Assembly: GCA_003533405.1 (NCBI GenBank)
Contig: DQDL01000083.1
Coordinates: 1-17,347, forward strand
From: Clostridiales bacterium
GTDB lineage: Bacteria > Bacillota > Clostridia > Oscillospirales > Oscillospiraceae
Length of the DNA stretch: 17,347 bases
Direction: 5' to 3'
The first letter of the stretch is position 1, and each line of letters opens with the position of its first letter. The notes under the pieces were generated by a model. It searched no databases and was not told where the DNA came from. It saw only the letters and a program-made list of their open reading frames with translations. Below, one piece after another: positions 6,948-13,190 of this stretch. The position numbers were made by a program, and so were the translations under genes.

Positions 6948-8165
6948 ATGCAGATCCGCTTTCCGCTCATTCTCGACGGTGCGACCGGCACCGAGCTTCA
7001 AAAATGCGGCTACAAGGGCGATGTCAGCGCCGAGCAGTGGGTGCTCGATAATCCCGAGAGCATCGTCGGCATACAGAAAGGCTATGTCGCCGCCGGAAGC
7101 AATGTTTTGTACTCGCCGAGCTTCGGCGCAAACCGCCGCAAACTCGAAGAGCACGGCATTTTCAACAAGACCGCCGACTACAACCGCCGTTTAGCGGCGC
7201 TTTCGCAGAAGGCCGCCGACGGCAGGGCCTTCGTCGCCGGTGACATTTCCCCGACCGGCCTGTTCCTCTCCCCCTTGGGCGAGGCCTCGTTCGAGGAGCT
7301 TGTGGATATCTACACCGAGCAGGCGGCAGGTCTTGAGCAGGCGGGCGTCGATCTTTTCGTCATCGAGACGATGATGACGCTCTCCGATGCCAGAGCGGCA
7401 GTCCTCGCCGTGCGCAGTGTCAGCGATAAGCCCATTTTCGTGACCTTCACCTGCGACGAGAACGGCCGCAGTCTCTCCGGCACGGATATCACCGCCGCCC
7501 TGACCGTTTTGCAGGGCATGGGCATCGACGCATTCGGCCTGAACTGCTCGGCAGGCCCAGCCGAAATGCTGCCGCAGATAAAGCGCTTGCGTGAATTTTC
7601 CCGTGTGCCGCTTATCGTCAAGCCCAACGCAGGCATGCCCGAGATACAGGGCGGCAAGACCGTGTATAACTGCACGCCCGAGCAGTTCGTGGAGCTCATC
7701 CCCGAGTTTTTGGCCTCCGGCGTCGCCATCTTCGGCGGCTGCTGCGGCACGACCGCCGAGCACATCGCCGCCCTGAGTAAGGCACTCAAAAACGCCGAGC
7801 CGGTCGCCCCCGCACCGAAGTTTACCGACCTGCTTCCGGCCTCGACCGAGAAGCTCACGGCGTATCTGCCGGTCGATGCACGATGCGGCAAAGTCCTCGC
7901 CGTCACGCCCGACTTTGAGGACGAGCTGTCCGATGCGCTCGACACCGACGATGCCATGGTCGCCGTGCGGCTTGACACATGGGAGGATGTCGAGTTGTTC
8001 GCCGACTGCCAGTACATGATATCCAAGCCCCTGTGCATCGTGTGCGACGACGCCGATATCCTCGAAGCGGCGCTGCGTGCCTATCAGGGCCGTGCCCTAT
8101 ATGAGGGCGCCCTCCCCGACTCCGCCCTCGCCCCGCTGGTGAGCAAATACGGCGTGATAATTTGA
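6948..8165 (+). CDS. Zinc homocysteine S-methyltransferase with a short pterin-domain-like tail
   Basis: 405 residues from ATG 6948, behind ACGGAGGA. Residues 1-285 are the MetH-type homocysteine-binding barrel: LDGATGTELQ near the start and three zinc-ligand cysteines, C200 (GLNCSAGP) and C265-C266 (GGCCGTT). The expected reaction transfers a methyl group, here probably from a methylcorrinoid, to homocysteine to form methionine. Residues about 310-405 form an extra segment. Its end (KPLCIVCDDADILEAALRAY, then GRAL, then LAPLVSKYG) resembles pieces of the MetH pterin-binding barrel, but the full barrel is far too long to fit in some 90 residues. There is no B12 domain or SAM reactivation domain in the chain; the fused corrinoid protein and the RACo-like protein of this locus would supply those roles (inference). 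Its TGA overlaps the next ATG. Confidence 0.9.
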   Translation: MQIRFPLILDGATGTELQKCGYKGDVSAEQWVLDNPESIVGIQKGYVAAGSNVLYSPSFGANRRKLEEHGIFNKTADYNRRLAALSQKAADGRAFVAGDISPTGLFLSPLGEASFEELVDIYTEQAAGLEQAGVDLFVIETMMTLSDARAAVLAVRSVSDKPIFVTFTCDENGRSLSGTDITAALTVLQGMGIDAFGLNCSAGPAEMLPQIKRLREFSRVPLIVKPNAGMPEIQGGKTVYNCTPEQFVELIPEFLASGVAIFGGCCGTTAEHIAALSKALKNAEPVAPAPKFTDLLPASTEKLTAYLPVDARCGKVLAVTPDFEDELSDALDTDDAMVAVRLDTWEDVELFADCQYMISKPLCIVCDDADILEAALRAYQGRALYEGALPDSALAPLVSKYGVII

Positions 8166-8815
8166 TGAAAACGCAGTTGAATGGGCAGACTATCCCGCAC
8201 GACAAGCCCACGGACGAGCTTCTTTCGATGCTCCGCTGTGCGGATATGCAGAGCTTCTGTCTCGCCTGCGAGGCACTCTCGGCTCGGGGCGAGACTGCCG
8301 CCTTGACCCCGTTTTTGCAGTCGGGCGACCGCTATCGCAGGCTTTATGCGTTTAAGCTCATCGGCGCAGCCACGCCCCGTGAGTTCTTGGACGAGCAGCT
8401 GCGCTCGGACGATTTTTTGTTCGTCAGTGCGGCGCTTCACATCATCGCCGAGCACGCCCCTGCCTGCGATGAGGCGCTCGTAAAGGCGGCGGTAAGTGCG
8501 CATCTTGCGCAGCTTCACGATGAGGCTGCCGCACTATGCGTTCTGTCGGCAAACGACGAAAATTATGCTTTTTTGCTCGGACTTTTGGAAAAAGCCGAGC
8601 GCAGCATGACGCAGGAGATGATCGCCGAGGTACTGCTGGGAAGCTACCTGCCGGAAAGAGCCGAGGAGGTCATAGACACGCTTGCCGCCTCACCCAACCC
8701 AAAGCTGCGCACCATGGCAGCCCGCCGCACCTCCAGCTTAGGTCTCGACACCGCCCGCTTCACCTCCGACCAAAACTCCCATGTCCGCCGCGCGGCGATG
8801 AAATATGATACTTAA
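8165..8815 (+). CDS. Small alpha-helical (HEAT-repeat-like) protein
   Basis: 216 residues. The ATG at 8165-8167 overlaps the TGA of the homocysteine methyltransferase (TGATG), and there is no clear ribosome binding site, so translation is probably by coupling. The sequence is almost all amphipathic helices rich in Ala, Leu and Glu in units of about 30-40 residues, and the C-terminal NPKLRTMAARRTSSL and NSHVRRAA segments look like HEAT repeats. There are no catalytic motifs, signal peptide or membrane segments. HEAT-type proteins usually act as protein-binding scaffolds. Its place as the last gene of the operon suggests an accessory or assembly role for the corrinoid enzymes; this is inference from position only. 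Confidence 0.75.
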   Translation: MKTQLNGQTIPHDKPTDELLSMLRCADMQSFCLACEALSARGETAALTPFLQSGDRYRRLYAFKLIGAATPREFLDEQLRSDDFLFVSAALHIIAEHAPACDEALVKAAVSAHLAQLHDEAAALCVLSANDENYAFLLGLLEKAERSMTQEMIAEVLLGSYLPERAEEVIDTLAASPNPKLRTMAARRTSSLGLDTARFTSDQNSHVRRAAMKYDT

Positions 8816-8817
8816 AG

Positions 8818-8842
8818 GCTCTGCCCGAGAGGGCGGAGCTTT
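8818..8842 (+). terminator. Intrinsic terminator of the corrinoid operon
   Basis: A 9-bp stem GCTCTGCCC / GGGCGGAGC (one G-U pair) with a GAGA loop followed by TTT, starting three bases after the stop of the helical protein. The T-tract is short but the position is right. Confidence 0.6.
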
Positions 8843-8877
8843 CAGCTGCAAATTTGCGGAAAAATTGATGTATACTA

Positions 8878-8906
8878 TTGAAAATGCAATTCTTCTGTGC
8901 TAGAAT
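8878..8906 (+). promoter_or_regulatory. Promoter of the methyltransferase operon
   Basis: TTGAAA (8878-8883), 17-base spacer, TAGAAT (8901-8906). Both boxes match the consensus at five of six positions. Transcription would start at about 8913, giving a leader of some 85 bases containing two hairpins. Confidence 0.65.
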
Positions 8907-8910
8907 GTGG

Positions 8911-8941
8911 CCGAAATGACCGAGACGGTCATATTTTTCGG
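8911..8941 (+). promoter_or_regulatory. Leader hairpin 1 / possible operator overlapping the start of transcription
   Basis: The core ATGACCG, AGA, CGGTCAT (8916-8932) is a perfect dyad placed at the expected transcription start, as for many TetR-type operators. Outer arms CCGAAA and TTTCGG extend it into a longer RNA hairpin. Either a DNA operator or an RNA leader structure fits; the sequence alone does not decide. Confidence 0.5.
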
Positions 8942-8945
8942 AGCA

Positions 8946-8967
8946 CAGGTTAGCGAAAGCTAACTTG
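8946..8967 (+). promoter_or_regulatory. Leader hairpin 2 with a GAAA tetraloop
   Basis: CAGGTTAGC, loop GAAA, GCTAACTTG: a 9-bp stem (one G-U pair) closed by a GNRA tetraloop. It lies 13 bases before the ribosome binding site at 8981. The GNRA loop and length suggest a folded RNA element, but it does not match any riboswitch class I know. Confidence 0.5.
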
Positions 8968-8997
8968 CGGCTATAGCATCAAGGAGTGATGTTTGTC

Positions 8998-9780
8998 ATG
9001 AACGAAAAAATTGAACTTACCGGCGTGCCGGAGACGATGCTGCAAACGCTTTACGCCCGTGCCAAGGAGAGCCGCACACGGGGTGCGGTGACCGACAAAA
9101 AGGCCGAGGAAATTATCGAAAAATTAGACTACGACTTTTCGCTTGCCGACAGCGATATTGCCATGAGCAGCGGCGTTATCGCCCGAACCATCGTGCTGGA
9201 TAAAATGGTGAGCGGCTGGCTGAGTGAGCACCCCGGCGCCGTCGTCGTGAACATCGCCTGCGGCTTGGACACCCGCTGCTACCGCATGGAGGGCTACAAG
9301 CACTGGTACAACCTCGACCTGCCGGAGACCATCGCCGTGCGGGTGAAGCTGCTGCCCGAGGACGGTGCGATATCGCAGATCGCCATGTCGGCAATGGACG
9401 ATTGGGGCAGTGTGATAAAGGAAAACGCCCCGACGCTCGTCATCATCGAGGGGCTTACGATGTATCTAACGCAGGAGGATGTGCAGCGTATATTCGAGGT
9501 CATTGCCGCACGCTTCGAGGCGGCGACCGTGTTTGTCGAGACGATGAACCCCGTGATGGTCAGGCGCTTCAAGGAAAAGTCCATCGACCAAAGCGGCGCA
9601 AGGTTTAATTGGGGCGTGAAAAACGGTCAGGCGCTGGCCGGGCTCCTGCCGGACTTCCGCTTTGTCTGCGAGCACGGGCTCACCGAGGGCATGGCTCAGT
9701 TCGTGCCGATATACAAGCTTTTAGACAAGCTGCCCACGGTGCGCAGCATCTCAAATAAAATTATCGTTTTGGAAAGGTGA
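8998..9780 (+). CDS. LCM-type class I SAM-dependent methyltransferase
   Basis: 260 residues from ATG 8998. Earlier in-frame starts (GTG 8986, ATG 8989) overlap or touch the AAGGAGTG Shine-Dalgarno at 8981-8988, so the ATG at 8998 is preferred, although its spacing of about 11 bases is slightly long. The protein belongs to the leucine carboxyl methyltransferase/PPM1-like family: SAM motif I is VVNIACGLDTR, the acidic motif II region is YNLDLPETI, and IIEGLTMYL is the usual later core motif. It begins with GVPETMLQTLYARAKES, a common start in clostridial members of this family. Substrates of such bacterial proteins are mostly unknown; O-methylation of a small molecule is typical of the family. 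First gene of a three-gene unit. Confidence 0.88.
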   Translation: MNEKIELTGVPETMLQTLYARAKESRTRGAVTDKKAEEIIEKLDYDFSLADSDIAMSSGVIARTIVLDKMVSGWLSEHPGAVVVNIACGLDTRCYRMEGYKHWYNLDLPETIAVRVKLLPEDGAISQIAMSAMDDWGSVIKENAPTLVIIEGLTMYLTQEDVQRIFEVIAARFEAATVFVETMNPVMVRRFKEKSIDQSGARFNWGVKNGQALAGLLPDFRFVCEHGLTEGMAQFVPIYKLLDKLPTVRSISNKIIVLER

Positions 9781-9785
9781 GAGCC

Positions 9786-10382
9786 ATGTCGTTTTTTGAA
9801 AACACACGCAGGCCGGAGGGGTTCGGCGGCAAGCTCATGGTGAGCATGATGAACCTCGGCCACGCTGCGCTTGCCGAATGGGGCTTGCAGCATCTTGCGG
9901 TGCCGGAGGGCGCCGCTGTTTTAGACTGCGGCTGCGGCGGCGGAGCGAACATTAAAAAGCTGCTGGAGAAAGCTGCCCAAGGCAGCGTCAAGGGCATCGA
10001 CTACTCCGAGGTGAGCGTCGAAAAATCCCGCAGCCTCAACGCCTTGGCGATAAGCGCCGGACGCTGCGAGATAATGCAGGCAAATGTGGCGCAGCTTCCG
10101 TTTGAGGATAACTCGTTTGACCTTGTGACGGCGTTCGAGACCGTGTACTTCTGGCCGGAGCTGCCCGCCTGCTTCCGTGAGGTCGGGCGAGTGCTCCGCC
10201 CGGGCGGCACATTTTTTATCTGCAACGAATGCGGCGAGGATAATAAGTGGACGGATATCGTGAGCGGCCTGAAAATTTACACCGCCGACGAGCTCACGCA
10301 GGTTTTAACAAAAGCGGGCTTTACCGATATCGTCATGCACAAAAACGACAAGGGCTGGCTGTGCGCCACGGCTCGAAAATGA
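9786..10382 (+). CDS. UbiE/COQ5-like class I SAM-dependent methyltransferase (Methyltransf_11)
   Basis: 198 residues from ATG 9786, 5 bases past the preceding stop, with AAGGTGAG as ribosome binding site inside the end of the upstream gene. SAM motif I is AVLDCGCGGG, followed by GIDYSEVSV (post-I acidic residue), FDLVTAFETVYFWP (motif II) and EVGRVLRPGGTFFI (motif III). The fold assignment is clear; the acceptor is not, since this family methylates quinones, lipids, and many small molecules. The N-terminal segment (residues 1-40) is typical of small clostridial members. Neighbour spacing indicates co-transcription with the LCM-type enzyme. Confidence 0.88.
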   Translation: MSFFENTRRPEGFGGKLMVSMMNLGHAALAEWGLQHLAVPEGAAVLDCGCGGGANIKKLLEKAAQGSVKGIDYSEVSVEKSRSLNALAISAGRCEIMQANVAQLPFEDNSFDLVTAFETVYFWPELPACFREVGRVLRPGGTFFICNECGEDNKWTDIVSGLKIYTADELTQVLTKAGFTDIVMHKNDKGWLCATARK

Positions 10383-10424
10383 GGGAAAAATGTCGAAAAA
10401 GCGACCGAATTTCAGAAGAAAGAA

Positions 10425-11369
10425 ATGAGCAAAATGTACCGGGGCAAGGAGATATTCAAGCCCTTGAACACCGGCTGGATAGACGAGCGTGTTGCCTGCG
10501 TGCGTGAGTGGGTGGCGAACATTTTCTTCTACCGCAAGGGCGACAGCGTCATCATGATAGACGCAGGCTATAATTACGACCGCCTTGAGGAGAAAATGGG
10601 TTGGTTAGGCCTAGACCCGAAGGCGATAAAGCACATTCTCATCACCCATCAGGATACCGACCATGTCGGTGCAGTCGAGGCCGACAGCCTGGGGCTTTTA
10701 GCGGCAAGGCAGAATATCAAATTGGACTATGGCATCCTCGGAAGCTCCGACCTCGACCAAGCGTCGAAGCTTACCGCCAAGCTGCAAACGGAGCTGTTTC
10801 TGCCGCTCATCTACCCCTTTGTGCGCTCCGGCAGCTGCAAAATTTATAACCTCGACTTTCCCGAGGTCATCAAGGTGCGCAACGAGCTGCTGCCCGCCGG
10901 CGAGCGGGAGGAGAATGTCCCCTGCGACCTAAACGACACGGCGTGGTTTGAGCGCATCGATGCATCCGGCGGCGCTGTGTTCTTCGCAGCGGGCGTGTTC
11001 TACTACTTCCTTAAAGAGCAGGTTCGCTCGCTTGTGTGCAAGATGGCGGATGCCTTCCCGGGCGGCGTTTTGGTGTTCGACGCCGCCAACAAAAAGGCGG
11101 TCAAGCTCATGCTGAAAACATGGATAAAGGATGCGCAGATAAAGGATGTCGGCGCATACTTTGCCGTTGCCGACGCATACTTTGCCGTTGCCGACGCAAA
11201 GGCCGGGCTCAGCCCGTGGGACGAGCGCCTTTCGGTCTCAAGCCGTGGCTACATGCTCGGGTACAACGACCTCACCGACCCCTCGGTCAGCGGCTTTTTC
11301 CGCTTTTTGTCCCGTGTCGGCGATAACTCGATGAACATGCAGATAGTGAAGCTGAAATTCGGCAAATGA
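10425..11369 (+). CDS. Chimeric protein: metallo-beta-lactamase N-terminal half joined to LCM methyltransferase C-terminal half
   Basis: 314 residues from ATG 10425; the ribosome binding site is weak and purine-rich. Residues 1 to about 92 match the start of a metallo-beta-lactamase-fold hydrolase: IFFYRKGDSVIMIDAG, then the metal motif THQDTDHVGA (H75, D77, D79, H80). Residues about 139-314 match the back half of a class I methyltransferase of the LCM type: YNLDFPEVIKVRNELLPAGE, FFAAGVFYYF, GYMLGYNDLTDPSVSGFFRF. Residues 93-138 are not assigned. The SAM-binding CGLDTR motif that should precede YNLDFPEV is absent, and the later metal-ligand histidines of the hydrolase fold are missing, so neither enzyme looks complete. 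It may be an inactive fusion relic, a protein with a new role, or an assembly join. A 21-base tandem duplication lies in the C-terminal part. Confidence 0.75.
   Translation: MSKMYRGKEIFKPLNTGWIDERVACVREWVANIFFYRKGDSVIMIDAGYNYDRLEEKMGWLGLDPKAIKHILITHQDTDHVGAVEADSLGLLAARQNIKLDYGILGSSDLDQASKLTAKLQTELFLPLIYPFVRSGSCKIYNLDFPEVIKVRNELLPAGEREENVPCDLNDTAWFERIDASGGAVFFAAGVFYYFLKEQVRSLVCKMADAFPGGVLVFDAANKKAVKLMLKTWIKDAQIKDVGAYFAVADAYFAVADAKAGLSPWDERLSVSSRGYMLGYNDLTDPSVSGFFRFLSRVGDNSMNMQIVKLKFGK
11154..11195 (+). repeat. 21-base tandem duplication (7 residues)
   Basis: Two exact, adjacent 21-base copies (11154-11174 and 11175-11195) inside the chimeric gene duplicate the peptide AYFAVAD in frame. The reading frame is kept. 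The event looks recent because the copies are identical. Confidence 0.9.
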
Positions 11370-11372
11370 TAG

Positions 11373-11409
11373 AAAAGAGCTGATGAGCAAGCGCTCATCA
11401 GCTCTTTTT
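11373..11409. terminator. Strong bidirectional terminator
   Basis: A perfect stem AAGAGCTGATGAGC / GCTCATCAGCTCTT with an AAGC loop, extended by two A-T pairs on the outside and ending in TTTTT on the plus strand. It lies 4 bases after the stop of the chimeric gene. The A-run on the left arm makes it usable from the minus strand too, for the frameshifted gene at 11461-11812. Confidence 0.9.
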
Positions 11410-11460
11410 GTTGACGCACTTAGGGAATTATGGTAAATTTATAACAAGAATATCAATACC

Positions 11461-11812
11461 CTATTTCACCTTTGCAATCGTGTCGTGGCAGACCGTGCCG
11501 TCCTCGGCGATGGTGGACTGGCGGATGAATTTTGCGTGGCGCTGCAAAACGCCGAGGGCGTACCAATCGTGCGTGCTGAACACTTTGCAGAACTCGGGAT
11601 AGCCATGCTCTTTGCGGGTGTCAAAATACAGGCAGCGGCTCCCGCCCGCTTCCCATGTCGGCCTCGTCCATGTATCGATAGAACCTGTCCTTGTACTCCC
11701 TGACGACCCCGTCGGCGGGAAGCCCCGTGCAGTCGAGCACGAATTTGTGGAGCTTACTTTTGTACCCGGACAGCAGCATCCGGCAGGCCTTTTTCTCTTT
11801 CTCGGTCAGCAT
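11461..11812 (-). pseudogene. Small hypothetical gene with a single-base frameshift
   Basis: Starts at ATG 11810-11812 behind GGAGG at good spacing and reads MLTEKEKKACRMLLSGYKSK onward until it stops at 11621 after about 63 residues. Moving to the next frame near 11641-11652 (a GC-rich AGCGGGCGGGAGC run on the minus strand) gives a continuous second half, GGSRCLYFDTRKEHGYPEFC and so on, ending DTIAKVK and a TAG at 11461. The total of 352 bases is one more than 117 codons, consistent with one inserted base. The intact protein would be about 116 residues, cytoplasmic, with no recognised domain. It may be a genuine recent pseudogene or a sequencing error in the G-run. Confidence 0.65.
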
Positions 11813-11848
11813 ATTCTCGCCTCCGCAATGATCTTGGCTTCACCTTAA

Positions 11849-11877
11849 ATTTTACCACGCAATTATGAACATTTCCA
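11849..11877 (-). promoter_or_regulatory. Possible promoter of the frameshifted small gene
   Basis: Minus strand TGGAAA (11872-11877), 17 bases, TAAAAT (11849-11854). The -10 box is good and the -35 box is weak. The start codon is about 37 bases downstream. Confidence 0.45.
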
Positions 11878-11902
11878 CATAGAAAGACAGGAGGGACGGA
11901 AA

Positions 11903-12460
11903 ATGGCGCTATTCTTTTGGCTGTCATGGCTTGTCTTGTCGCTCATAACCTCAGTTCTGATCGTAAGGGAGCTTATAAGAGACAAAAAGCAACATGCACA
12001 GATCGGCACGGTATGGACAAGGGGTGAGGAGCTGCTGTTTTATTGGCTGGGCACTGCCCAACTGCTCGTCATGTTTTGCCTGCACATATATGTCTGCATA
12101 TCCAGCGTCGGCGGCTTGACGGCGGGAGGATTGCTGACGGCCGTTCTTACGACGACTTTAACACCGCAAAACTCTGCGGTCATCGGTATGATCATCATCC
12201 CCAAAATACTAAAACGCAGCGAAAAGAAAAATGCCGCACCCGCCGAGCCGTTCAAGTTCACCGCAGGAATGAAGCTGGTGTGCGCCGCATTAGTCATCGT
12301 AGTCGCTGCCGCCACGCTCGCTTGCAGGTACGGCGCACTTGGCGCAGGCACGGCACTTTTGATAAGCCTGCTCAGCACCGTCGTTGCGCAGGGCGTGTTC
12401 CTCATATTACTGCGCAAAAAACCGCAGCATCCCACCGAGTGGGAGGATGATTTTGAATGA
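11903..12460 (+). CDS. Hypothetical integral membrane protein
   Basis: 185 residues from ATG 11903, behind AGGAGGG. I do not recognise the family. Hydrophobic segments at about 1-22, 46-68, 72-100 (less even, includes MIIIPKIL), 123-141 and 146-170 suggest four or five membrane spans. Short charged loops (RELIRDKKQ, KRSEKKN) and a charged tail EWEDDFE would be outside the membrane. There are no catalytic or transporter motifs. It is 15 bases upstream of a lipoprotein gene and is surely co-transcribed with it. Confidence 0.75.
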   Translation: MALFFWLSWLVLSLITSVLIVRELIRDKKQHAQIGTVWTRGEELLFYWLGTAQLLVMFCLHIYVCISSVGGLTAGGLLTAVLTTTLTPQNSAVIGMIIIPKILKRSEKKNAAPAEPFKFTAGMKLVCAALVIVVAAATLACRYGALGAGTALLISLLSTVVAQGVFLILLRKKPQHPTEWEDDFE

Positions 12461-12475
12461 GAGGAGAGAGCCGGG

Positions 12476-13141
12476 ATGACACACCGCCGCATGATATGCC
12501 TGCTGCTTGCGTTGGCGGCCTGCGCTGCGCTTGCTGGGTGCGGGTTTTCTGTGAGCTGTGACAACTCCACACCGGCGCAGGAGCTGGTGAGCGAGGTGTA
12601 CGACAGTAAGCTCAAGGACGCACTGGTCGATGAAAACGGTGTGTGCCGATTTGACACGCTCGATGAGCTTGCCGAGCACTTCAAGCTCGAGTGCGCACGT
12701 GCCCCGCAGGAGTACAGGCAGTCGTATGAGCCGTATGCGGTTCTGTTGTTTGACGACGGCTCAAGGGCTTTCGTGTTCTTTGACCCCGACAGCTTCGAGA
12801 TAGTAAAGTGTCTTGTTGTGGATAAGTTCACGGAGCACGATGCCATGGCCGAAAAGCTCGATGAGCTGCAAAAAAGCAATGCGGCATTCGACGAGTGGCG
12901 GGCGCTCGATAAATACAACACCGGTATGAGCACCGCATCAAAAATGCACGGGCACTGCGTAGCGGTGAGCGACGGCGTGCTTGCGGTCGTACTCGGCAAC
13001 GGCAATAATCCGCAGGTGAAAATGACGGATTTCATGTCCGACGAGGATTTGTTCGGCACTTCGCTTCCCGATGACCGCATCGCCTGCGACCTGTACACAG
13101 TCTGGCCGCTGCTGCCGATAGATAAGGATTTTAATAACTGA
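12476..13141 (+). CDS. Hypothetical lipoprotein
   Basis: 221 residues from ATG 12476, behind GAGGAGAG. The N-terminus has Arg residues, a hydrophobic stretch and a lipobox ALAGC with the lipidated cysteine at residue 22, so the mature protein should be anchored on the outer face of the cytoplasmic membrane. The rest is soluble, acidic and alpha/beta in look (for example QSYEPYAVLLFDDGSRAFVFFD), with no enzyme motif that I recognise. It is paired with the membrane protein just upstream; a surface complex is possible but unproven. Confidence 0.8.
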   Translation: MTHRRMICLLLALAACAALAGCGFSVSCDNSTPAQELVSEVYDSKLKDALVDENGVCRFDTLDELAEHFKLECARAPQEYRQSYEPYAVLLFDDGSRAFVFFDPDSFEIVKCLVVDKFTEHDAMAEKLDELQKSNAAFDEWRALDKYNTGMSTASKMHGHCVAVSDGVLAVVLGNGNNPQVKMTDFMSDEDLFGTSLPDDRIACDLYTVWPLLPIDKDFNN

Positions 13142-13158
13142 CCATCGCATAGAAATAA

Positions 13159-13184
13159 CAAGGACAGGCGGAAGCCTGTCCTTG
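13159..13184. terminator. Bidirectional terminator between convergent genes
   Basis: A perfect 11-bp stem CAAGGACAGGC / GCCTGTCCTTG with a GGAA loop lies between the stop of the lipoprotein gene (plus) and the end of the frameshifted minus-strand gene. The T-tracts on both sides are interrupted, but position and stem strength support a terminator. Confidence 0.7.
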
Positions 13185-13190
13185 CGTTGT

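Noticed and set aside
8848..8857. Palindrome GCAAATTTGC upstream of the methyltransferase promoter
   Set aside because: It is short, upstream of the -35 box and between a terminator and a promoter in AT-rich sequence, so chance is the simplest explanation.
8916..8938. Hairpin plus T-run read as an intrinsic terminator or attenuator
   Set aside because: ATGACCG / CGGTCAT is followed by ATTTTT, but it lies only about 4 bases after the expected transcription start, so termination there would have little meaning. An operator or leader structure is more likely, although attenuation is not excluded.
10425..10700. Separate, complete metallo-beta-lactamase gene
   Set aside because: The frame continues without a stop into the methyltransferase half and there is no start or ribosome binding site at the join, so it is described as one chimeric gene.
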